Position numbers and translations under genes: made by a program. DNA of 6,148 nucleotides, from NCBI GenBank assembly GCA_964502465.1, contig CAZCWX010000228.1:1-6148 (forward strand). The letters run 5' to 3'. How positions within the stretch are numbered: position 1 is the stretch's first letter; the number at the start of each line of letters is the position of its first letter. Positions 1 to 5,112 of the stretch are shown here, piece by piece. This stretch comes from CAZCWX01 sp964502465 (GTDB lineage: Bacteria; Desulfobacterota; Binatia; Bin18). A model generated the notes under the pieces. That model saw only the letters and a program-made list of their open reading frames with translations, made no database searches and was not told where the DNA came from.

Positions 1-1
1 A

Positions 2-568
2 TGGATGCTCCTGTCTTTCTGGATGTTAGCGGTCACGTTTGTGATTATGCTGCTGACTGTTCCGGTTCCCTTCGTTCACATCGTGGCCTTTGCCCGAGAC
101 CTTGGGCTGTCCGCTACTCAAGGCGCGCTGGCGGTGAGCATTATGGGATTGTGCGCTCTTCTGGGAAATCTCTCGCTTGGGCCATTGTCTGACCGGCTTG
201 GACGGAAGCAGGGGCTGGTCTTGAGCCTGGTCCTGCAAGCAACCGCCTTTCTGCTCTTTCTTTCCGCCCGAAGCTTGGGCGGCCTCTATCTCGGCGCGGC
301 GGCGTTCGGCTTTTTCTATGGCGGCATGGCCACGTTGTTTCCTGCGCTCATCGGAGACTTTTTTGGTCGGCTTCATGCGGGAGCAATTACCGGCTTTCTC
401 TTTGCTGGCGCGGGTGTTCTCGGCGCATGGGGGCCAATGATTGCAGGCTATCTGCGAGATATCACTGGCAGCTATCGGCTTGCGTTTACGTGTGGTGTGC
501 TGACGAGTGTTATAACGTTGCTCCTTTTTTTGGTGACGCCCAAGCCTCCACCGTACTCGGACCGTTGA
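2..568 (+). CDS. MFS transporter, C-terminal half (5' partial), monocarboxylate/oxalate-formate type
   Basis: The reading frame is open from the left edge and ends at TGA 566-568, so only about 188 C-terminal residues are visible. They contain about six hydrophobic stretches, matching TM7-TM12 of a 12-helix major facilitator carrier. Between the second and third stretches (about residues 58-70) lies the conserved loop GPLSDRLGRK, the second-half copy of MFS motif A. The later part, DFFGRLHAGAITG followed by GPMIAGYLRDITGSY, resembles the TM10-TM12 region of MCT/oxalate-formate-antiporter-like carriers, so an organic-anion substrate is plausible but not shown. The protein would lie in the inner membrane and move solute by proton- or anion-coupled transport. 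The ATG at 5 is internal to the family and is not the true start. No hairpin plus T-run follows closely enough to be a convincing terminator. MFS assignment is firm; subfamily is inference. Confidence 0.9.
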   Translation, partial: WMLLSFWMLAVTFVIMLLTVPVPFVHIVAFARDLGLSATQGALAVSIMGLCALLGNLSLGPLSDRLGRKQGLVLSLVLQATAFLLFLSARSLGGLYLGAAAFGFFYGGMATLFPALIGDFFGRLHAGAITGFLFAGAGVLGAWGPMIAGYLRDITGSYRLAFTCGVLTSVITLLLFLVTPKPPPYSDR

Positions 569-667
569 ACGGAAGGAAAAAAGCAACCCTACGCGGTCCC
601 GGACGTCAGGTGTCCTCTACAAGACCTCTCTTGCTGAATCGTACCGCAGAAGATTGGTACACTCGCC

Positions 668-732
668 TTGTCACCTTGCGTGAAACGAAGGATTTCAAAG
701 AGAGATTCTTCGCGATGCTGCTCAGAAACAAC
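668..732. repeat. Degenerate inverted repeat (TGTCACC...GAAGGAT...ATTCTTC type)
   Basis: The block opens with TTGTCACC, contains CGAAGGATTT facing AGATTCTTCG as an imperfect inverted pair (8 of 10 positions) around a short loop, and ends with CTCAGAAACAAC. It resembles a decayed copy of the widespread intergenic palindrome that reads TGTCACCCTGAGCG...GAAGGATCT...AGATTCTTCG...CTCAG in many uncultured bacterial genomes. Family resemblance is from memory; the inverted pairing is visible directly. Confidence 0.5.
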
Positions 733-765
733 ATCTTCGACCCGTACCGACCACTCGTGGCAGCC

Positions 766-865
766 CGTCATTCCGGGCGAGCACCGCGAGATCCGGAATC
801 CAGGAGCCAAAGGCTGGATTCCCGCCGGAGCCTGTCCTGAGCAGAGTCGAAGGGCGGAAATGACG
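766..865. repeat. 100-bp palindromic intergenic element (CGTCATT...AATGACG)
   Basis: Outer arms CGTCATT (766-772) and AATGACG (859-865) are exact reverse complements. A perfect 9-base inner pair, GGAATCCAG (795-803) and CTGGATTCC (814-822), surrounds a small GCC/GGC stem. The right half contains CCTGTCCTGAGCAGAGTCGA (831-850) followed by AGGG, a motif often seen dispersed in such elements; here it looks inserted into one arm and makes the palindrome asymmetric. The layout fits a REP/MITE-like non-autonomous repeat, not a coding sequence. Confidence 0.7.
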
Positions 866-936
866 AACCAGGAGAAGCCCACTGTTTCTGCTTCTGCGCT
901 GAGGAACTGTGACGAAATCAGTTGCTCGCTCCCATA

Positions 937-994
937 TTGTGGTGCAGGCGTCCCGCCTGCATGATGGAGTGCAGGCCAGAGGCCCGCACCACAA
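937..994. repeat. 58-bp near-perfect inverted repeat with nested hairpins
   Basis: Two 25-base arms (937-961 and 970-994) are reverse complements at 21 of 25 positions around the 8-base loop TGATGGAG. The outermost 9 bases, TTGTGGTGC and GCACCACAA, pair perfectly. Each arm can also fold by itself: TGCAGGCG/CGCCTGCA around TCC in the left arm, and GTGCAGGCC/GGCCCGCAC with one mismatch around AGA in the right. The element can therefore form one long hairpin or two small ones (a cruciform). Confidence 0.8.
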
Positions 995-1012
995 GACCTG
1001 ACCAATTCTGTC

Positions 1013-1080
1013 CCCGGAGCTGAAGCTCCGGGCTACAAAGCAGCGCCGGCTCAAGCCGGCTTTCAGCCCCCTTCAGAGGG
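1013..1080. repeat. Row of three short hairpins with four-base loops
   Basis: Three stem-loops follow one another: CCCGGAGC-TGAA-GCTCCGGG (1013-1032, perfect 8-bp stem), GCCGGC-TCAA-GCCGGC (1045-1060, perfect 6-bp stem) and CCCT-TCAG-AGGG (1069-1080, 4-bp stem). All three loops are four bases and similar in sequence. The second is followed by only TTT, so it is not a strong intrinsic terminator. The pattern looks like a dispersed intergenic repeat. Confidence 0.7.
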
Positions 1081-1176
1081 CGTCATAGGGTTTTTCGGAT
1101 AGCCACTTAGTCTATCTTATTGCCATTGTTGTGAAAGAAGTCTTTTGCTATTGCATGAGCGTGGGAGAGCCGGACG

Positions 1177-2721
1177 ATGGGGAAACGGCATATCTATATA
1201 ATCTCCGACCTTCATCTGGGTGGAGCCCCGCCGGAGCAGACGCCGCAGGGAGAAACCATCGGCTTCCAAATGTGCCCCCCGCAGTCACGCCGCCGCCTCG
1301 CACGGTTTATCCATCATATCCGTAGTGCTCATCCCGGAGAACCTACAGAACTCGTTATCAATGGCGATTTTGTCGATTTCTTGGCCGAGGAGGATCGTGA
1401 GACTCCTCAGGCATTCTCCGCTTTTGCCCATGATGCACAGCTTGCCGTACGTAAATTCCGCCGAGTGGTGCAACGCACAGATACCGATGCGCCAGCCGGC
1501 GAGCGGGTGTTTGAAGCCTTGCGAGCGTTTGTCCACCAGGGCCACAAGCTGACCATGCTCCTTGGCAATCACGATCTCGAGTTGTCGATTCCGGCCGTGC
1601 GGCATGCTCTCATGGAGATCCTGACCCAAGGACGCCCTGCGTGTGTCGAGTTCCTCTACGATGGCGAAGCGTATGTGCGAGGGGATCTGCTTGTAGAGCA
1701 CGGGAACCGCTATGACGGCTGGAACGCGGTTGCGTACGGGGTGCTGCGCGCCTATCGTTCTGCCCTCTCGCGCAACGAGCTGCAGCAGATCCAGTTTGTT
1801 CCTCCGCCTGGGTCACGCCTGGTCACAGAGATCATGAACCCCCTCAAAGCGCACTATAAGTTCATCGATCTCCTGAAGCCGGAAAATGAGGCACTGATCC
1901 CGGTGCTTGCCGCTTTGGACCCCAACGTGATTCCGTACCTGAAAAAGATCGTGTTTCTTGTCGGACTGGGATCTGAAAAGAGGGCCTTGGAACCACAGCC
2001 AGGAGGAGTTCCGGTAAATCCTATGCACATCGCCGACGCCCAATCTGCAGTGGTTGCAGCGGCTGAGGCGGGGGGCTTCTCGCCATTCGTGCAGGGCGAC
2101 CCTGTCACCGAAGAGACCAGTGTGAAGTCACGCGAGTTACTCGCCCAGGCGGAGGCGGAGTGGGTCGCGAAGGATGAGACAGGAGAAGAGACCCATATCG
2201 CAGAGGGTCAACCGGATTGGACACAGAGGGTACGAGGCGGCTTGGCGATTCTCAACCAACTGCTGCCGTTCTCGCACGACACCTATGCCAAGTTACGTAA
2301 AGCCCTGCTCTGCTATCGCGAGACCATCGGCGCAACCTTCGACTGGACATCGGAGTCTCCTCGCTACCTCAACGCGGCTGTCAGGCTGGCGGAAGGCCGG
2401 CGTATCGTCGTTTTTGGTCACACACACCTGGCAAAACGCCGGAAACTGGAACCGGGTGGGCTTTACCTCAATTCTGGCACCTGGTGTCCGACGATTCAGT
2501 TGCCGACGGATTTCTACAGCCCGGAGAAGCCCGAGGAAGCGGTCATTCCGCGGCTCAAGCAGTTCATTGAAGATCTGGCCCACAACCGGACGGAACAGTG
2601 GTGTCAGTTGCGCACAACGTTCGTGAAGATCACCGTCGAAGGTGACATGACCAGAGGAGAGCTGTTCCAGTTCCATGAAGACGGCGCCATCGAACTCATT
2701 GGAGAGGGTAATGGAGCGTGA
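1177..2721 (+). CDS. Calcineurin-like metallophosphoesterase with large insertion
   Basis: This is a 514-residue soluble protein with every signature of the calcineurin-like phosphoesterase fold: DLH at 11-13, GDFVD at 63-67, GNHD at 130-133, a metal-site histidine in EHGNRYD (His175) and GHTH at 414-417, then LNSGTW at 432-437. These would bind a two-metal centre that hydrolyses a phosphomonoester, phosphodiester or pyrophosphate; the N-terminal motifs resemble UDP-diacylglucosamine hydrolases, but at roughly 240 residues those enzymes are far shorter. The extra length lies mainly between His175 and GHTH, a stretch of about 240 residues of unknown fold. There is no signal peptide or membrane helix, so it is probably cytoplasmic. 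The start is ATG 1177, the first ATG after the in-frame stop at 1156, preceded by GGGAGAG (1163-1169) with a 7-base gap. Its end overlaps the next gene by 11 bases. The fold is certain; the substrate is unknown. Confidence 0.93.
   Translation: MGKRHIYIISDLHLGGAPPEQTPQGETIGFQMCPPQSRRRLARFIHHIRSAHPGEPTELVINGDFVDFLAEEDRETPQAFSAFAHDAQLAVRKFRRVVQRTDTDAPAGERVFEALRAFVHQGHKLTMLLGNHDLELSIPAVRHALMEILTQGRPACVEFLYDGEAYVRGDLLVEHGNRYDGWNAVAYGVLRAYRSALSRNELQQIQFVPPPGSRLVTEIMNPLKAHYKFIDLLKPENEALIPVLAALDPNVIPYLKKIVFLVGLGSEKRALEPQPGGVPVNPMHIADAQSAVVAAAEAGGFSPFVQGDPVTEETSVKSRELLAQAEAEWVAKDETGEETHIAEGQPDWTQRVRGGLAILNQLLPFSHDTYAKLRKALLCYRETIGATFDWTSESPRYLNAAVRLAEGRRIVVFGHTHLAKRRKLEPGGLYLNSGTWCPTIQLPTDFYSPEKPEEAVIPRLKQFIEDLAHNRTEQWCQLRTTFVKITVEGDMTRGELFQFHEDGAIELIGEGNGA
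2701..2707 (+). promoter_or_regulatory. Ribosome binding site selecting start 2711
   Basis: GGAGAGG lies inside the last codons of the phosphoesterase gene. The GGAG core ends 6 bases before ATG 2711. It makes 2711 a better start than ATG 2675, whose nearest purine-rich stretch (AGAGGAGAG, about 2652-2660) is some 14 bases away. Translation would restart from inside the upstream gene's end. Confidence 0.65.
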
Positions 2722-4669
2722 GCCCCTCGAACGGCTGCAGCACATCGTCGCTCACACCTCCGCTCAGCTAGACCACTGGTCTGAGCCCATCAGAGGCACT
2801 GCCTTTCTCATCACCAGAACCCATGCCCTCACTTGCGCCCATTGTCTTGGTCAGAAAGGCAATGGCACCTGGGCACGAACGGTCACACTCTATTTTAGTC
2901 GGTGGGGAGTGTCTGGTGGGACGTGTGCAGCCGAGGTGGTGGGAGAACCTGATTGGGAACGGGATGTGACGATTCTCAAACTTGCAGGTCCAGCCGGTGA
3001 AGACATTGTCCTTCTTAACCTTGCGCTCAATGGCTCACGCCAGGCGCGGTGGGATGCGTTCGCCCACCCTACTGCCAGTAGAGACGCCGGCATACTCCTC
3101 GGCGGAAAGGTGCGGGACCCTGCCGCGCGCCTGCCCAATCGACCGTTGCCCAACCATGTTATTCAACTCCGCTGCGATGAGGGGCAAGACTCCATCAAGG
3201 GAGCCTCAGGGGGACCGGTGGTCGTCAACGAGGTCGTGATCGGCATGCTGAATAATCAGCTTGTCGAAGAGAAGACACTTGAATCCTACTCGCCGCACGG
3301 TCCGAAAAAATACGAGCCGATTTATGACACAGTCTACGCTGTGCCGTGCGAAGCGATCCAAGATGCACTGCACGCTGCGTGTCCACAACTGCAACTCTTG
3401 CCTCCCGCTGAAGTCGAATCCATAGACCAGAAGCTGATGAACGCCGGCAAACGACTATACCAGCGTGTGGGACTCCTGCGGTTCCTCGCGCTGGCTCTCC
3501 TCGTCTTCGCTCTTGCCACCTGGTGGCGCTGGGACAAGATTCGCATCCTGCCAGGAATGCCCACGCTGTTGACCTGGCTGTCGCAAGAAGCTCTCCCAAA
3601 AGCCGACCCGCAGCGGTTCACGGTTGCGGTCGCACATCTGGACAACGATCCAGACCGGCAGCATGAACGCCTGCTGGTCGAAGCGTTGCAGGAGATCGAG
3701 GGGATTCACATTCTCCGCTTCGACCGGACTATCTCTCTCGCTGGCTCTCAGCCAGAGCAGAGCGTCAAGGCCGGCCATGACCGGGCCCGGGCGTATCTCG
3801 AAGAATCAGGTGCGCACGTGCTGATCTGGGGCACCGTTCTGGTCGGAGGTAACCGTAGTCTGCCGAAGCTCTATTGGACGCCAACGAGAGAGCTGGAGCT
3901 AAAAAAGGAATTTGGTCGCTATCAGCCGACAGAGGATCTCAACCTGCCGAGCATTTTCTGGAGCGACCTTGGAGACATTTTGGGACTCCTGGTCAGCACT
4001 TACAGTGCCGAGTTTCACGCACAGGAGGGTCATTTCGTTGCCGACAAACTCAGCCCGTTCATCGAGAGGGTGCGCCGGTTGGTGGACGCCAGCAAAAGGC
4101 AGGAGCGCTGGAGTACAGAAACCCGTGCTGAGATCCAGTTTATCCTCGCTGGCTCGCTCCAAACCTTGGGCGAACAGACCGGAAGGAACGAACCCTTGGA
4201 AGAGGCGGTGGGAACCTACCATGAAGTCCTGCAGGAGTATACGCGGGAGCGGGTGCCGCTGCAGTGGGCGACGACCCAGAACAACCTAGGCACTGCCCTG
4301 TCGAGGCTGGGGGAGCGAGAGTCAGGGACGGCACGGTTAGAGGAGGCAGTCACCGCCTACCAAGAGGCGCTGCAGGAGCGGACGCGGGAGCGGGTGCCAT
4401 TGGACTGGGCGGCGACCCAGAATAACCTGGGTATCGCACTGCGAGCACTTGGAGAGCGAAAGCAGGACGCCGCCTTGATCTGCGAAGCTCTCGGGAACCA
4501 CCTTATGGTTTGGGAGATCTTCGTTGAAGCAGCACCCTACTACGCTGCGATGGCAAGAGACAACGTAGACAAAGACATCACCGCACTGAAACAGCTTTTT
4601 CCGGCGGCAATCTACGAGGCCTGTCTGAGCAAGCATGCCGAGCTTTTGAAGCGCATGGGTGTATCCTAG
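2711..4669 (+). CDS. Trypsin-like serine protease with one TM helix, TolB/FlgO-like region and TPR repeats
   Basis: This 652-residue protein begins inside the end of the phosphoesterase gene, so the two are probably translationally coupled. Residues about 25-215 form a trypsin-fold protease domain: GTAFLI then TCAHC (His44), ERDVTILKL (Asp85) and GASGGPVV (Ser166), a complete catalytic triad. There is no N-terminal signal peptide. A single hydrophobic helix spans about 253-270, followed by WWRW. Residues about 300-435 (FTVAVAHLDNDP, later AHVLIWGTVL) resemble the alpha/beta domain of TolB-N/FlgO-type proteins; this is tentative. Residues about 470-610 are TPR-like, with a 47-residue period marked by RVPLxWAxTQNNLGxAL, in two clear copies plus decayed flanking ones. 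If the N-terminus stays inside, the protease is cytoplasmic and the TPR part is across the membrane; the charges around the helix (K,R,R,R before; R,K,R after) do not settle this. A role as regulated membrane protease or signalling scaffold is inference; the substrate is unknown. A longer version from ATG 2675 would add 12 residues. Confidence 0.88.
   Translation: MEREPLERLQHIVAHTSAQLDHWSEPIRGTAFLITRTHALTCAHCLGQKGNGTWARTVTLYFSRWGVSGGTCAAEVVGEPDWERDVTILKLAGPAGEDIVLLNLALNGSRQARWDAFAHPTASRDAGILLGGKVRDPAARLPNRPLPNHVIQLRCDEGQDSIKGASGGPVVVNEVVIGMLNNQLVEEKTLESYSPHGPKKYEPIYDTVYAVPCEAIQDALHAACPQLQLLPPAEVESIDQKLMNAGKRLYQRVGLLRFLALALLVFALATWWRWDKIRILPGMPTLLTWLSQEALPKADPQRFTVAVAHLDNDPDRQHERLLVEALQEIEGIHILRFDRTISLAGSQPEQSVKAGHDRARAYLEESGAHVLIWGTVLVGGNRSLPKLYWTPTRELELKKEFGRYQPTEDLNLPSIFWSDLGDILGLLVSTYSAEFHAQEGHFVADKLSPFIERVRRLVDASKRQERWSTETRAEIQFILAGSLQTLGEQTGRNEPLEEAVGTYHEVLQEYTRERVPLQWATTQNNLGTALSRLGERESGTARLEEAVTAYQEALQERTRERVPLDWAATQNNLGIALRALGERKQDAALICEALGNHLMVWEIFVEAAPYYAAMARDNVDKDITALKQLFPAAIYEACLSKHAELLKRMGVS
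4196..4477 (+). repeat. Tandem 141-bp coding repeat (TPR units)
   Basis: Two in-frame copies, 4196-4336 and 4337-4477, encode 47-residue units beginning LEEAV and containing RVPL-W-TQNNLG. They share the exact 17-base run ACGCGGGAGCGGGTGCC and many nearby identities, so they arose by duplication. A partial earlier unit is visible in protein only (from about 4124), and the sequence after 4477 drifts away, giving about two and a half repeats. Confidence 0.8.
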
Positions 4670-4675
4670 GCCAAG

Positions 4676-4703
4676 GTCCAAAGCCCAAAGTCTAAAGTCC
4701 AAA
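4676..4703. repeat. Four tandem copies of a 7-bp repeat (GYCYAAA)
   Basis: GTCCAAA, GCCCAAA, GTCTAAA and GTCCAAA follow one another without gaps, starting 6 bases after the stop codon of the protease gene. Such heptamer tracts are known as short tandem repeats in cyanobacteria and other bacteria. Here it lies between the 3' end of the two-gene unit and the broken end of the minus-strand gene. Confidence 0.8.
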
Positions 4704-4732
4704 AGTGTTCGGAGTCTGGTATGGTGTCTCGT

Positions 4733-4969
4733 CAGTTCTTTAGGGGGTAATACCTCAGCTGCGACGTGGGCATTGTTCATATTGATGACCATCCCCGGAG
4801 TGATGCCTTCGACGTGAGGGGTCTCGTGCTGGTAAGGATAAAACTCCGCCAGCAATTTCTCTTTTGTGTCTCCGTCCTGGGCCAGAACGGCTGAAGCAGC
4901 CGAACTCACAATCAGCAAGAACAGCAGAACGTTTCCCCACGTCCTGCCGAGGCTCCTCTGCTCCCTCAT
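4733..4969 (-). pseudogene. Truncated exported protein, N-terminal fragment, possibly DUF1329-like
   Basis: Reading leftwards from ATG 4969, the first 79 residues look like a real protein. There is a charged N-terminus (MREQRSLGR), a hydrophobic core (VLLFLLIVSSAASAVLA) and a signal-peptidase-I-like site before QDGD, then FYPYQHETPHVEGITPGM and AAEVLPPKEL. The FYPY...EGITPGM...VLPP pattern recalls the N-terminal part of DUF1329 outer-membrane-associated proteins, which are normally several hundred residues long; this match is from memory. A very good ribosome binding site precedes the start. After about 4733 the frame runs without stop through the 7-bp repeat tract and the antisense strand of the protease gene to a stop at 4337-4339. 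That extension has no family character, so the gene is most likely broken, with its 3' part lost through insertion or deletion. A 211-residue hybrid product is possible in principle. Confidence 0.6.
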
Positions 4970-5112
4970 GATATACCCCTCCTTGGGTGCAGTGAGTGTC
5001 TCTGTGCCCTTCCCCCGGGGCATGTACGACGGTAGTATTTTGCAGCATAACAAGCAACGAAGTGAAATCAAGCTCGGAGTTCATCACCGAATAAAAGAAG
5101 GAGGAAGGTTCC
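4970..5112. promoter_or_regulatory. Divergent intergenic region, presumed promoters both ways
   Basis: This 143-base gap separates the starts of the minus-strand truncated gene and the plus-strand oxidoreductase, so it should carry both promoters. The best plus-strand candidate is TTGCAG (5040-5045), 17 bases, then TGAAAT (5063-5068), a weak match. On the minus strand TGTTATGCT (about 5045-5053) resembles an extended -10. Neither is convincing alone, and no clear operator palindrome is seen. The central AT-rich portion, about 5036-5095, is the likely location. Confidence 0.35.
4978..4984 (-). promoter_or_regulatory. Strong ribosome binding site of the truncated minus-strand gene
   Basis: On the minus strand the sequence reads AAGGAGG, then 8 bases, then ATG at 4969. 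It is a full-strength Shine-Dalgarno at ideal distance. It fixes the start of the truncated exported protein and indicates that the gene was functional until recently, or still is translated. Confidence 0.75.

Larger units (their letters stand above)
569..1176. other. Gene-free repeat-rich intergenic region
   Basis: Open frames here on either strand are short, overlap one another and read through palindromic DNA; none has family-like sequence together with a ribosome binding site. The region instead holds a succession of inverted repeats of different families, listed separately. The last 95 bases (1082-1176) are AT-richer and must contain the promoter and leader of the downstream two-gene unit, but I see no strong -35/-10 pair. 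The best candidate, TTGTTG then 17 bases then TATTGC around 1127-1155, matches consensus at only half the positions. Confidence 0.8.

Noticed and set aside
26..586. 186-codon minus-strand open frame
   Set aside because: It lies wholly antisense to the MFS gene, is rich in charged residues with no family motif and no ribosome binding site; a shadow of the real frame.
427..1054. Open frames on both strands across the repeat region (for example 427-840 +, 589-1005 -, 722-1054 -)
   Set aside because: They read through palindromic repeats, overlap each other on both strands and give low-complexity sequence without family resemblance.
1045..1063. Intrinsic terminator
   Set aside because: The 6-bp GC stem is followed by only three T and lies about 480 bases after the MFS stop; better explained as part of the hairpin row.
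569..1080. CRISPR array
   Set aside because: The repeats are unlike each other, have no regular spacers and no cas genes are nearby.
1131..1325. 64-codon plus-strand frame starting before the phosphoesterase gene
   Set aside because: It overlaps the conserved N-terminus of the phosphoesterase in another frame, lacks a good ribosome binding site and turns Pro-rich; not a believable leader peptide.
2675..2710. Upstream ATG 2675 as the protease start
   Set aside because: It would add 12 residues inside the phosphoesterase gene with a poorly spaced ribosome binding site; ATG 2711 has GGAGAGG at the right distance. Not fully excluded.
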